Part shown: positions 33,200 to 47,762 of the stretch, piece after piece
Position numbering within the stretch: position 1 is the first letter of the stretch
Layout of the letters: each line of letters begins with the position of its first letter
NCBI GenBank assembly: GCA_029465975.1
Contig: CM055730.1
Coordinates: 9,908,800-9,972,799, forward strand
Origin: Dallia pectoralis
Taxonomy: Eukaryota; Chordata; Actinopteri; Esociformes; Umbridae
Length of the DNA: 64,000 nt
Reading direction: 5' to 3'
Notes under the pieces: generated by a model
Databases searched by the model: none
What the model was told of the DNA's origin: nothing
The model's input: only the letters and a program-made list of their open reading frames with translations
Program-made: the position numbers and the translations under genes

Positions 33200-36100
33200 C
33201 AAACCCACTGTGTATGATTGAATCTAACAAACCAGAACAGGTGTGTTATGTGAGTCTGTGGAATAGGCTGGGGAAGCAGTGAATTTAACACTGAAGTAAA
33301 TCAAAAAGGGTTGATAGATGTTTGAAAGAGAACAGGGAGAAACTAACGTCACAAACCGTTATAGGGAACTCTCCATTATGCAGCAACTGAGTTACTATAC
33401 CCTGGAGAAATAACACATGGTGACAGTTATTTATTTTGATAGGTTGAGTATTATACTTCCAAGGGGAACATTGGAAATCAGATTCGCGGATCTAAAATGA
33501 TGCGAGAATAGCTCTTCAAATATCTATGGCTTTCTTTATGAAGACGTACGTATGCACACAGAAATCTCTGGTGCTATCAATAGCGCTGTGCTTGCTTTTG
33601 TCTGTTGTAGTTTTTTTTTACTTTCTTCCTCTCTTGGTTATTTCAATTTTTCTGACTACTGTTGTTCAGACACATCAAAACCCACCCCAGAAAATGAACA
33701 AAAATGTCATCCTATGTATGATTTTAGACATGAGAGATGATGTCCAGTTTTGAGTTGTCTCTTTTCATATTTTTAAGGCCCAACAAACTGTTTGATCACT
33801 TCTCTGTGCCACCCAATAATTCTTGTTTTAATGGATACCACAGTAAACCTGCACGTCGTTGTACCTGAATGCCTGTGTGCCGTTCACCACAAGAATAACG
33901 TTGGGAACAAATGTGCTAAAATGTAATTAATTCATCCTGATTTTTACCTCAAACTAACCTGGCCACGATGGCCCTTTGTTGCAGAGATGCCAAAGCATCA
34001 CAAAATAAAACCCCTACCTAACATGACAGTTATACCCATACTAACTGTGTCAAGGCTCAGACGAGATTGCACCATTAGTGCCACTGTGTCCTTTCAAGAA
34101 GTAGAAAAACGAAAAATAACCTATTTTGGTGTGTATTTTAATGTTGTACAATGTTTCAGTGTGGTTGTTCTGAAGTCCTTTTGTAACAGGCTCCGTTGTG
34201 GCTCTCTGTCCATTAGTGTTGCTCTAGTACTATAACAAGCCAGTAGACGCTGGTCTCTAACTCTGGTCCTGGTGATCTGTGACTGGTGGTGCAGGGTTTG
34301 GCTTACTGCTCACACGACCGATCCGTCTAATTCTGGTCCACATTCAGACCGAACGCTACGATGAATGAATCAATGGTGTCAAGCAGGTATGCCGGTAACA
34401 AACCCCCCCGCAAATACAGTCACTCTCCAGGGCCGGCGAAGGAGAAGAGCCTCGTAGAAGCATGGTAGGTTAGCCAACAGCATGAAGATCTGGACACAGC
34501 AAGATAACCGCTAGTAACAATAAGGTGTCCATAATAAGACATATGTGACGTATAGCCACTGTGTCCACAGTCCGCCACTCTTTCACCTGGGATTGCTTAT
34601 ATGAAGTTTCACACAGCTCATTAGGCATATCCTCCACTGGCCTACATCATTATGCATTTCCTGTTGTTCTCTCTCCCTCTGTATTGTTTTCACACACAGG
34701 TGCCTCAGCTTCGTTCTCCCATTATCTCCACTGCCGTATCTCATCCCGTCTCTGTCCATCCCTCTCTCTCCCCCACAATCTTTCTATCCCCTCTTTCTGT
34801 CTCTAGTTACTTGTTTCATCTCTAATATTCTCACGATCTACATATATCACCTGCTTTCTCTCTCTCTCATTCTCCGCCGATCTGTGTGTTAACGATTCTT
34901 TCCAAGCTCTATCTCACTCTCTGTATGGCTAGCTCTTTTCTATCTCTTCACACTGACCTTTTTCTCTTTTTCTTTCCATTCTCGTACATCGGTCACGGTA
35001 TAAGTATTTTGTCCATTGCAGACACAACGAGGTGTCTGCTTTGCTACCACATTGAGTAGCTGCTCACTGACTTGTGCCACGTTTACATTTCAACATGATA
35101 AGTTGAATTGGAATAAACAAGACTGTTTAAACCTTTGCTGTGTTTTTTTTTGCCTGTGAATCTGGGGGTACTACTGCTACTGTGGCTTGGTTAGAACATA
35201 TTGATCTGCTATGCACCCGTATTTCACTGCAGCTCATCAGAGTTAATTAGGGATATTTGAATCGTTAGCTGTAGCTAACTTGCTGTAGTTAAGCTGTAGT
35301 TTTGTCTGTTGTTTTTATTGTAGTTAAGCTGTAGTTTTGGCTATAGTTTTGGCTGTGGTTTTGTCTAGGCTAAACAACACTACTAGTTAGCAGTGACAGG
35401 CACTTGGGGTGAGGGAGCGTCACAAGTATTGGAGTGTTGGCTGACTGCCGTGGATCGACGACTGTATACAGAGAAGCACTGAAGAGGCAGTCATCTCCAT
35501 CCGTTACCAAGGAAACAACTTCGTTAGCATCCAGTCTGCCATAAATCACTGGATACACAGTGTCATACACACATATATATGCTCACACACACACACACGC
35601 ACACGCACATTCTGTATCAGTGCTCCTGTTTCAAGGCACTTCTGTTTTGTGTTCAAGGTTATGGTTAGCATAAACATGGCAGTATAAAGCATTAAACATC
35701 CCGTGTACCCTGACTCAGTGAAAGGTGTATTCCGTTCAAAGTGTATGCCTTGATATAGTGGAGTTGCAGGTAGATTTTTTGTGAAAGCACAGTAATTGAA
35801 AGACTGCATTTGTCAAACTAGAGTAGATTTACCAGGCCAGCGAAGCATGAAAGTGAAATGAGTGGAGAGGAGTGATAAAGTTCTACTATATTTAGGTGTA
35901 ATGGGGAAAACAAATGTTGTCACAGAGCTGCAACACCTATTTTCCAATGAGGTAATGGAATGTGTCAAAGTGACAACATAGACAGGTCAATAGGTAAAAA
36001 TAAAGGCATGTCAGCCAGTGTGTCACAAGAATTTATATGTGTGATGCCTTCAGGTTGTCTACTAGTTATTTACAACCTCAACAGCAATTGACTTACCCAT

Positions 36101-38333
36101 TGTGATGTAATAGTTATCTACCAACAGGATTGTCCTGTTTTGCTTGTTGGAGGGAACAACAATATAGCTGGTTTAAGTTAGGAAGAGTCACTAAAAGAAA
36201 TGGATAAGGCCCGGATCAAACAAAGGCCATCTCATCTGGAAGTTACAAAAAAGTGTTTTACAAATAAGCACCAACGTATGAAACAGGACAGTCAGGAACA
36301 GACAGAAAGTGAAAGATTGTGAGGGACAGTTGACACAAAGTCGCCTTGTTATCAGAGTTTCTACACCTCCAAGTGTTAAGGACAATATCCCAACTGCACA
36401 TTATGATAAGGAAACCAAAACCAGAATGTTTCAAAGACAAAACATTTGATAGGATAACGTAAAAAAATCAACACATATAAATAAGAAAAGGTTGTCACGT
36501 TGATTTTAATTTTTTTAATTAGTAGTTTGACACTGCTCCATCACAATTGATTCAGCTGCGGTAATCAATTTCTATAATTAGCAAATTCGTTAAAACAGGT
36601 AAGTGCAAGAATGGGGTTTCGTAACAAATTCAATTGACAGACACTAATTTCTGTCGTTTTCTATGGGGACAGAAAAGAGTGGGTAATGTTAATTCTGAAT
36701 CATTCATATATAATATCTCTCTTGAGATGACAGGGTCACATGAACGTTTGTGAAGTTGATTCTGAATCATTCACATACAACATTTCTTCACCCCTATCTT
36801 TCACAGTGTTCTCTGTTGTCTGTGCTTATCCTAAGGCTATGGCCTTGGGCAATTGGCGGTTATGTCACTGTCTCTGGAGAATACTGGGTGAACGAAACAC
36901 ACACAACAAAACACAGACAACACACACGCAGACAAACAAAACCAACAAATAATATATGCACAGTCATACACAGTATTTCCGGCATCTTCGACCAGAAAGA
37001 AAGGGGCAGAGAACGTAGCCAAGATGACAGTGTGACTCATCTGAACCAAGACAAAGACACACTCTCTGGTTTTACAATTATAACACATCCATTTATCTGA
37101 CAACACAGCCTGCATAAACAGCGCCAGGGTCTGCCAACGCTGCTAAGTTTCTCTCTTGGTCCGTCGAGTCATTCAGCTTTTGTTGTCTCAGGCTGTGTAT
37201 GAGTCATATTGTCGTAAGCTAGCACAGCAAGGATGTGGGTTCTACCTGCCTTAAGCCAAATAACTAATAAGACGTGGAGAAAATAGATTTTAGTGATTTT
37301 GTTCCACAGCAGGATTTGCCCAGGAATTAACCATCTGGGATAATCTTGATGCTCAACCTATTTACATTATGTATCATGCTTGTCTTTTCTCTTTTCACTC
37401 TTTTTCACTGTCCATTTGTGGTTCTGTCTAACTCACACATACACTGTTCACTAATAATCATGCATATATATATATATATAGCTGGTTCCTGTTCACCACA
37501 CATCATGTGGATATCTCTCTACTCTTCCTGTTAACTAATAATAAAACTGTACAGATCGTGGTTTCCAAACACCTTACTGACACTTTATGTTGGTGTTTTT
37601 TTCTATAATTAATAACTCATCTGTTAAAATATGAATAAATGAATGCAACATAAGACACTGTTTGTGTGTGAAGAGAACTACAGTATTCTGTGTAGCTACA
37701 GGGAATGCCATTCTGGACACAATTTTAGACGTACTATTAAAATTGCCAACTGCTATAATGTTGTTACTTGTTGCTCGCTATTGGCTTGCAAAGTATGTTA
37801 TGGCTGGTGTGAGTTTTAGTATCCTGGTCCCATTACATATTACCTCTCACAGACAAAGATGACTGTGTAATTCTGGACTGCTCTTCCAAAACAAACAGCC
37901 ACTTTGCCTTGCCAAAAAGACAGCCTCCCTGTATCCTCTCTGAGGGTTTATCGCCTTGACAACCACACACTTCAGCTGTCATATCAGCTGTCACACACAC
38001 ATTCAAGCAAGTATGCGCACACACACAGACACAGACAGACACACAGACAAACACACAGGCATGCACTCACGCGAACACACACACTTCAGTTGGCCGCCAG
38101 TCAAGCTTTTCTTTTGTTGAAAAAGGTAAACACTTCTTCAAAACTGCTCCGGATTATTTATTGTGTAATTAAATTGGGGGTGTATTATAAGACAGATGGT
38201 ACTTTCTAAAAAGTCAAATATCTACTAGCAGGGTTACAAAAATGCATCTGTCAAATCCTGAAAAGAACAATCTGTTTAGTGACACACAGTCAATAGACAA
38301 ACAGTTTACACACTGTCTCTTATAGGCAATGTT
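33198..38333. other. No gene recognised
   Basis: About 5 kb with no convincing exon on either strand. Minor items: CT-rich run at 34655-34930, short CA runs near 35590 and 38020, a TA run near 37466, and an imperfect direct repeat (GATTCTGAATCATTCA type) at 36693 and 36758. Confidence 0.35.
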
Positions 38334-39316
38334 CAATCAGGACTGTACAACCTGTACCCTGAAGCAGGGACTGGGGTCATCACCTCAGATTGTACAACCT
38401 GTACCCTGAAGCAGGGACTGGGGTCATCACCTCAGACTGTACAACCTGTACCCTGAAATAGGGGCTGGGGTCATCACCTCAGACTGTACAACCTGTACCC
38501 TGAAGCAGGGACTGGGGTCATCACCTCAGACTGTACAACCTGTACCCTGAAATAGGGGCTGGGGTCATCACCTCAGATTGTACAACCTGTACCCTGAAGC
38601 AGGGACTGGGGTCATCACCTCAGACTGTACAACCACCCTGAAGCAGGGACTGGGGTCATCACCTCAGATTGTACAACCTGTACCCTGAAATAGGGGCTGG
38701 GGTCATCACATCAGACTGTACAACCTGTACCCTGAAGCAGGGACTGGGGTCATCACCTCAGATTGTACAACCTGTACCCTGAAATAGGGGCTGGGGTCAT
38801 CACATCAGACTGTACAACCTGTACCCTGAAGCAGGGACTGGGGTCATCACCTCAGATTGTACAACCTGTACCCTGAAGCAGGGACTGGGGTCATCACATC
38901 AGACTGTACAACCTGTACCCTGAAGCAGGGACTGGGGTCATCACATCAGACTGTACAACCTGTACCCTGAAGCAGGGACTGGGGTCATCACCTCAGATTG
39001 TACAACCTGTACCCTGAAGCAGGGACTGGGGTCATCACCTCAGACTGTACAACCACCCTGAAGCAGGGACTGGGGTCATCACATCAGACTGTACAACCGG
39101 TACCCTGAAGCAGGGACTGGGGTCATCACCTCAGACTGTAAAACCGGTACCCTGAAGCAGGGACTGGGGTCATCACATCAGACTGTACAACCTGTACCCT
39201 GAAGCAGGGACTGGGGTCATCACATCAGACTGTACAACCTGTACCCTGAAGCAGGGACTGGGGTCATCACATCAGACTGTACAACCTGTACCCTGAAGCA
39301 GGGACTGGGGTCATCA
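38334..39316. repeat. 47-bp minisatellite, ~21 copies
   Basis: Unit has TGTACAACCTGTACCCTGAA, GCAGGGACTGGGGTCATCAC and CTCAGAC. A second unit form has AATAGGGGC in place of GCAGGGAC and recurs in a pattern. Three units carry small deletions or CCGG changes. Confidence 0.95.
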
Positions 39317-40934
39317 ATTCAACAATCTGTAGTAACTGTCAATGCCAGTGAGAGCTTGAGCCGGTCAGAATCCCACTGTCCCAGTTGATGTAATCATGAC
39401 CCGGCCACACTACTGGAATTTAGTAGTGGCAAATGTGGCAAATGTGTGAAGCAGAAGCATGACCCAGTTGAGGCACACCGGGCAAAGATAAGTAGAAGCA
39501 ATGTTGAAACCACATGATCCCAGACAGGATCTGGTATACAAACCCAGCTTGGAGACCATTGTCAATCCATTCCTCCTGCTCTTCTTACTGGTAGCTAACC
39601 TGGATAAGAAAAGGTCAGCTACCTGTTTTGTATGTAAATGCTACACTACAACCAAATCAACAACACCAGCTGTCACATAAGGACATCTGACTGTTATTCA
39701 CAGTTCAATTTAAGCTGAAGCTTGATGTAATTTGTTGTTCAAAATGCTTCAGAGAGTATGAGAAAGTGGTCAGAATTAAGGACAAAGCAACGACTGTATT
39801 GACTGGGAAGGCAAGTCACCTGACAGACTTGAGTACTCGCTGGCTTTGACAAGCATGACAGTAGTGTGTTCAGGTGATAGTGTGTTCAGGTGTGTCTAAT
39901 CCAATGACAGACTGAAAAGGAACTGACTAATTGCTCTAGAATCTAGACAAACCGGAAATCCCGGGCTGCATCTGAATAGCTGCTGATCTGTTCACCTCAC
40001 CTCTATTCTTAATGCCTTCTCCCTCGCTCAGCCTGCTCATTGTTGTAAGGACATTTTTAATAAAACCGACAATAAAAATAAGAAGACACCCAAAGATATT
40101 AAGACTATGTTCATATCACACCTCTGGCAAAATGTCACTGAACACCTCAATACCAGCCAGTATTTGTTCCATTTATTTATTCACAGTATTTGTTTCATAT
40201 ATTTATTTAGTATGTATTATCTGTATTGGTTCCATGCATTCATTTAATATGTATTCACAGTATTTGTAAACTTTTCCCGTATTGGGAACCAAACACCAAT
40301 CTACATGGCTAGTTTGATAGGGGAAACGTGGCAGAGTGTGCCCTTTGCAATGCAGATCAGGTGCCGTCACACATGGCTGACTGTTGTGTCATAGAGCCAT
40401 GACTCAGTGCAGAAAGACCTCAGATATAGTTATTATTCTGGAGATTTGCTTACCGCACTCATTTAATATGGAGACATTGATCAAAAATTTGCCAATTGCT
40501 AGATAGGGAAAGAATATCCATTGTCTAGCAAAACTGTATTTAGATTTATTCCCTTAACAGAACACTACTTTTAGTGATAGTAATATGAGCCAAATATCTT
40601 ATTTAATAGAACGTATGGTGCCATTTACAGGAAGGTTACAGACCAGGAACCAGAGAACTACAGGAGGTTGGCTCAGTGAACTTTGCTCTTTATATATTAA
40701 CTTTATTGTGTCAATATCTCTGATGCCAGACACCTGACCTTTCAGCCTAACATGTAAAGAACTATGAACCATATCACTTGTATTTGTTTGCCTATAGCGC
40801 CATCTATTGACTTTATGAGAGAATTGCATTTGCCATTTCTCCAGTAGAGGTCGTGTGTTGCTTGACAATTCAAGAGGGTAGAACAACGTCAACAATTAGA
40901 AAGAAAGATGTCTCATCTATTGTACTTTATCTAC
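39317..40934. other. No gene recognised
   Basis: No exon-like block on either strand. Confidence 0.35.
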
Positions 40935-41420
40935 TGTAGGAGTGAGGAATGGAGGGATGGAAGGAAAAAGGAGTAAGAAATGGAGTGAAAAAGGGAGAGA
41001 GGGGCGAGAAAGGGAGTGATAGAGGGAGAGGGGTGAGGAAGGGAGTAAAGGAGGGAGAGAGGGGTGAGGAATGGAGTGATAGACGGAAAAGGGAGTGAGA
41101 AAGGGAGTGATAGAGGGAGAGAGGGGTGAGGAAGGAAGTGAAAGAGGAAGATAAGGGCGAGGAATGGAATGATAGATGGAAAAAGGAGTGAGAAATGGAG
41201 TGATAGAGGGAGAGAGGGGTGAGGAATGGAGTGATAGATGGAAAAAGGATCACTCCTTTTGGAGTGAAAGAGGGGGAGGGGGTGAGGAATGGAGAGAAAG
41301 AGGGAGAGGGGGTGAGGAATGGATTGATGGTGTTGTGAGGAAAGGAGTGATAGTGTTGTGAAGAAGAGGGTGATTGATTGAGAGAGGGGTGAGGGAGCAC
41401 GGGAAGGAGGGAGAAGGGGT
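40935..41420. repeat. Purine-rich ~30-bp minisatellite
   Basis: Units of GAGGAATGGAGTGATAGAGG and GAGAGAGGGGTGAG. The + strand is nearly all purine with T interruptions. Confidence 0.88.
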
Positions 41421-41496
41421 AAGGAACTAACAGAGATGAAACCAATGGAAACCAATCACGAAAACAATTGAATTGACAAACAATGCACGCAGGCAA

Positions 41497-41619
41497 TCAC
41501 ACCCACACACACACACACACATACACACAATCACACACATAATCACACACACATAATCACACACACATATAATTACACACATAAAATAATTGCACACTCA
41601 CAAACACACACACACAAGT

Positions 41620-41656
<37 letters not shown>

Positions 41657-41660
41657 TATG
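41497..41660. repeat. CA-rich repeat
   Basis: CACACATAATCACACACAC-type repeats. Confidence 0.88.
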
Positions 41661-42571
41661 CACACAGAAACACATTGATTGAATCAGCCTCCTTGTTTTT
41701 CTGGGTCTGAAACACACTCAACAGCAGGAAATAAAGCCAATTTCAGGCCCCACTAGGGAGAACACTTCTGCTATTAACTGTGGCTTCTGGTTAAACACAT
41801 TGGTTGGACTCTGTCGGTGCGTGTGCATGTATGCTTTCTTCAAGAACAAATAACGGACTACATTCTTACATAACCTTAGTAAATACGCTATTTTGGGTCA
41901 AGGGAAATATAATTCATACGATGAATTCAAGCTTACAGTTTTAAAAACATTCAAATGTTAACCATCGGTACAAACTCAAATGCTTTTTTCAAAACTCTTC
42001 ACACAGGCTGGATTACCAACAAACAATTGCTATTGAGTTCTGTCATTTTATGTATTTTTTTAGATGGACAGTGAGGAAAGGTAAGAGGAGAAGGTGTGCT
42101 AGAATAACTGGGTGCCGGATTCTGACCCATACTTGCACCAACATGTAAGCCAGTGAGGCAGCAACAGACCATCAAGCCAGCTAATGCCTACATGAATATT
42201 TGACGTATAAAGACTAAATTTGCAAAACCTTGTATAATCTGCTGTATAATCGTAATTCCAGATTCATATTACAGAATCATATTCCAGTCTTGTATTCTAG
42301 ACCTACATCCCAGAGTCATTGTCATTGTAACTTACTGCTAAGTGAATGCTCTCTTGTTACATGTACTGAGTGCAGAAATGAGCCAAGTGCAGAGCCGAGA
42401 ACAACGTTCAAAGTTATTTATTTAAAATAAAACAAACACTACAACAACAAATGTGAAAACTAGACAGTCATGAAGAAAAATGTGCGATACTGCAACTTAA
42501 TATGTGCTTCAAAAACCATCGATCTAAAGAAACAAACACTCAACAGAACGAACGTAACTTAAAACTGACTG
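41661..42571. other. No gene recognised
   Basis: AT-rich sequence with no clear features. Confidence 0.3.
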
Positions 42572-42770
42572 TGTCACGGTCTGCTATGTTTGTTTCGATT
42601 GAGCACAGCCGGTGTTGGTTAGCTAATCAGTTGGGCTGTTTAGTTCATTGGGTATTTTGTCACTTTGCTTTGCATTGTTTAGCGTTACATGTCAGTTTAG
42701 GTGAGTGGTCTGTTTATTCATCGTGGCTGTGAGTGGCTTTTATCCGCACTTCACCCAGTAGACCGTGACA
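42572..42770. mobile_element. Possible 199-bp inverted-repeat element (MITE-like)
   Basis: Ends are TGTCACGGTCTGCT and, inverted, TGTCACGGTCTACT (13 of 14 match). GACT occurs on both outer sides (42567-42570, one base off the end, and 42771-42774) and may be a target duplication. No coding capacity. Family not recognised. Confidence 0.45.
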
Positions 42771-43532
42771 GACTATGTTCTGCAGACTAGCTAGCTAACT
42801 TGACATTGCACAACACAATGGCTTGCCTTCGTAATGGACACATTATAGATGATATGTTGAACCATACAGGTATGAACCAGGGCAGTCTGCTGACTATAAA
42901 TACACGATGGAGTAACTATTGAGATCTGTAGCTAGCAATTATTATTGAATGCACATAGCCGATCTTTTAGATATGATTATATTACACTCTACGCACTTTG
43001 TTGAATTCAGGATAAGTCATTTATATTGATTCAGTAATTCCGGCAGCCCCATTCTGGCACTGACACATTTTAAATCCCCAGTTAACCAACTGATTAAAGA
43101 CCACAGTTGCTCTGAGAATTTAAATCAGATGTTTATATGAATAAACTATTGCCAGAGTGCAAAATCATTACGCCCCTCTTCTGTCACGCCTGTGTCTAGG
43201 AAGAATTAAGGCCACTTAATCCCAATATTTCTCAAGGTTTCTCCATCATTGTAAGGCATCCAACCATAAGCCCCCAGGGACATACACAATAACATATATA
43301 AACAGAAATAAGTGCATACACGCATGCTGTGAATGTAAAAACAGCCCTGACACAAGTCTCTCTGAGAGGCACATTTTATTTAGGGAGAAAAATATTCACA
43401 ATTTCTGGCTAAAGAAAATGTGATGTCTTTAGCCTTGTCTATCTGAAATAGCCATCTGGAAATGGTTCTCTGAGAAATGTACAATACAAATCACTGATTT
43501 GGTGTTTATTTTAGCATAAACGTATGTGTCCT

Positions 43533-43652
43533 CCCCACACACACACATATGTGTCCACCCACCCACACACACGTGTCCACCCCGAAACCCCCCTTCCACA
43601 CACACACGTGTCCACCCCCACGCACACACGTGTCCACCCCCAAACACACACC
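43533..43652. repeat. CACACACGTGTCCACCCC repeat
   Basis: About five degenerate copies. Confidence 0.8.
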
Positions 43653-44774
43653 CTACACAATTAGCACTTGGATAATCTGGGTCATTACCCTCTATTCTCT
43701 ATTATTAAATGAGCGTGTAAGAGACATCCCAATGTGACATGCACTCTCCTTCCACGTAAGAGCAAATTATGCTTCTCTACTTGTCATCAGCTGACACCCC
43801 AGTCCTGAGCTGTATGTGTGTTCGGTATAAAAATATAGCAAACCTGAAAATAGCTCCCACGATTTCGGGCAGGTTTGGGGCAGCTAATGAGTTTGATTTT
43901 GGGTGAAACAATCTGGCATAGCATACAAATTGGGGTTACTTTGAAATGTAGGCATTATTGGTTTGGTGTAGAGTTATGCTTAGGTTTTAGGAAAAACATT
44001 AAGCAGTTAGCATTAGAAATAAAAGTTAGGTTAAATTTAGATTTCGAGCTCGGTAATATGGATTTCTGGGTCTGGTTTAGGTCAAAGGTTCGGCTTAGGG
44101 TTATCAAGGGATGGAAGGAATATTATTGTTAATATGATCCTTCTTTAGCTATACCAAAAGTATGTCTCCAAAAATATAACAGCCTGGAACACCTGCCATC
44201 CAAGGTTGGCTTTTAGCGAGAAACTGTATCATTTGAGTATTTGTAATCACTTGAATTTAGTAAATGTAAGTACTGAGAGGTGTTTCATTTCTGACATTTG
44301 ACAAAGTAAACAGCAAATTCGATAATATCCACTTGAGCATGAACCAGACACTTCGTATTATTAGTTCAATATTCATCAACACTTTTGTCATGATAATATT
44401 TTTTTAATTAATAAAGAACTTCTTTGTTATGTTCCAGCTCAACTGTCTCACAAAACATCAGACCATAGTGGTTGCCTTATTGGGTGCATAAAACACAAGT
44501 CTGTAACAATATCCAGGAGATGATTGGTCAAAAGTGTAATTGTATTAAACCATTGTCTGTCGCTGATTGAATTTTCTGTGCCTTTTCTAATGGTTAATGA
44601 ACGCCAAGCTGATGGAGGTGTTCCACTAGGCCTTCTATGAATTTGTGAAGAAGGGTCAGAAAACAAGATTTGGCCTACGAGTAAGGTTGTTGGGGTTACA
44701 GCAACAATTACATTGTGTGATCCATGTCTATGTGTGGATGTTTGAGATTAGGGGAGGCCAGAAATTAGGACTGT

Positions 44775-44813
44775 GTGTGTGTGTGTGTGTGTGTGCGTGC
44801 GCGCGCGCATGTG
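44775..44813. repeat. (GT)n followed by GCGCGC
   Basis: Alternating purine-pyrimidine run of about 38 bp, GT then CGCGCGCG, a classic Z-DNA-prone composition. Confidence 0.9.
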
Positions 44814-45386
44814 TTTGCTAGTGAGAAAGGCCAGTGTGAATGCGGTGATGGTTAATCAGAACTCGTCTAACATGGATAGTAATTGTTTGAACATCTGAGA
44901 TAGAACACTAGATTTTCTCCTGATAATTACCTTTGTCTTTACAGTTCAATTGACCTCATCCTGAATTCTAACATATTCTTTTGTTGTACAGTTATTGGAA
45001 AAACAAACAAGGTCATATTCTTTTTCATGTTTAAATGAGTAAACACTTATTTGCATTCACTAGATAAGTGTGCGTGTGTGCCGGGCCTAAAGGGCAAAAA
45101 AAGTATCAAGAAAGGAAATAAAGAACCTATCTAGGCTGATATTTATCATTCAACTGGGTGGATGAGATGACTTCTGTCACACACACCTGCATGTAGACAA
45201 AAACACTTAGTTAGAGCTTTGCGATACGACACATGTTAGAATCTCACCAGAGTGAATACATTAATGAGAAGACACATACTAAATTCTACCTCTAATGCCT
45301 CTCTTCTTCGACAAAAAGTCCACAAACACGAATCCACAGTTACTAAGCCCTTACAGTGGCCCCCAGTCTCTATTTGAAATGTTAAG

Positions 45387-45389
<3 letters not shown>

Positions 45390-45425
<36 letters not shown>

Positions 45426-45431
45426 GTGTGT
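45390..45431. repeat. (GT)n microsatellite
   Basis: Short GT run with one CG interruption. Confidence 0.9.
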
Positions 45432-47762
45432 TTAACACTAAAGCACTGCCAGTGTAAGGCAATATGCTAATCAGAGGCCTGCAATATTTAACTCACAGCA
45501 CACTGTTACTATTTAAGGTAATCCAAAAGAGAGACTGAAGGCCTACTATCCTATCTCCATATTAATATTCTCAACAACAAAAGATTCCGCTAACAGTGGA
45601 ATTTTTGAAAACATTCACGGGAAGTGTTCGTTTGAATATGGAGTTAGTGAATATTTTGCTGCTAAATGTCTAATGAAACTCTCTAAAAGGGTTTAGATCT
45701 TTACTTATTTGCTAAAATTAATCTAATTTACTTAATAGTAAATAATAGTGGTAATAATGTCCATATCAATGAATATCTTGTCCATGGTAAATACAGATTC
45801 ATCAATCTTAATCTACAGTGCATCCTCTCTTTACACGCATTTGAAGGGAAAGCTTAACATACATTTATAGAGCATATCAAACAAGGCAAACATGTTTCAT
45901 TATACAGTTAAATCCATATTCATGAAGGGGGTGGAGAGTCAGTGTTAAACTGTTCCGGGATAAGTAATTATGTCACTAATGTAATCAGATGCACTGTACT
46001 GTCTTCAGTTATCTCTATGGTCCTTCAAGTCTTCAATTTGTCCACTTTACCATCACTTTGTCAAACACAACCCCATATCACTCTTATGTCCATATCTCAC
46101 CAATTGCCTTCAAACTACTTCTGTCTGAATGCCCGATCACTGTACATGCTAACTGTCATCTGGTTTTTATGCTGCACACCCATTTTTTAAATTTGCACAG
46201 TGGATAATTTTCACCTGTATTGCTGTCATACCTGTTCACATTCTGTGAATTATTCTATTATCATGGTGATACAAATTGTGCAAACAATTGTAACAAACAA
46301 ATGACCTATACCTGCTAGATACAATTTTACCTTTTTACTCTCTGTTTATAGACAGCCCTTATAGACCATCGTATTTAATATAGTCCAAAACAAAATTATA
46401 TTTACTATTACAAATGTGATTAACCTTGCTTAATTGTTTTTTGTAAAAGACTTAATAATCTGATGGAATGGTATCTTAAGGGGTTCAGCAGACTGGGCAC
46501 CTCATCTATCAGCTGTTTTCCCTATTGGGAACTTCTGTCCAATTGTAATTAGTTTATTCAGAACAAGCTTTGACCCAAACTGAAAATCATTGTTCATTTC
46601 AACAACAACAGCATATTTTACAGAATAAAGAAATACAATAGGTTAAGGTATAATACCCTCACAGAAGCATTTCCAGACTTTACTAAATCAAGGCAGTAAA
46701 ATAGTGTCTAAAAACAAGCAAAACAACAGAAGATTTCAAGATAACAATAATATCAACACTACTAATGAAAACACCAACTGTAATACTTTTTCTTATATTA
46801 CCTAGCTCCTTTTCCAAATACCTAGCCCTTGTTCCAAATTCCAACCCCCTTATTTACTTTCGAGCATTAATATGGTTGCAGACTGTAGGACGTTGTTGGC
46901 AGTGGCACTGAGTTGACCGAGTAGAGGGGCGACTCTTGAGTTCTACTCCCAGCATGCAGATATTCTGCAGTGGACAAAAGATTGAATATTGCATGCGACT
47001 GAATATTGCTCAGTGCTGCATGTGGCTGAGAAGGCGTGTTTCACGCTGTGATGCTCCCCACTGATCCAACCTGTCCTGAATATGTAAATATGCTCATCCC
47101 CACCAAACACACACACTAATGATATGTGGAAATATGCATGAACGGGAAACACACAAACACACACACACACACTGATGACTTGTGTAAATATGCATGAACA
47201 AAAACACACACTCAAGACACAAATAATATAAAATTCAACCCAATCGGATCCGGAAATGTCAACAAAAGATCTGACTGTCTAATTGGATCTATGAAGATAA
47301 CGCCAGAAGTGTTAATAAGCCATTGATTTTCTTTCCTTCCTTACTTTTTTATGTTGACTGCGTCTTTTGGGTGTGCCAGCCATATTCCACTCTTCATGGT
47401 TTTATTTACATAATAATCTAACTTTCCAATGCTAAATTAGACATGCGTTAAACCAATGAAGTGTATTTCCCATGATGCAGCATAGTCTATTTACAAGTAT
47501 TTTTTGCCGATTACAGATCCTGAAGTAAAGGATCACTTGACATTCATAGATCTTGTAAGTTATTTCACCAGTTCCTTTGAATAAATCTTGTGATTGTTCG
47601 AGTGAATCAGCAGAATGTAAAACACGACTCTGCACTTCTTCCGGGGTTGTAACTTTTGTAAACTAATGACCTAACAAGGTCATAGGTCAGGTGACTAGCA
47701 GCACTACACCCTGGTTATATGACTACAGCCCCGTCTCATCTGGCGATATATCTCTCAATTTC

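Noticed and set aside
46880..46960. Possible SINE head near GAGTTCTACTCCC
   Set aside because: B-box match is poor and no A box or flanking duplication was found.
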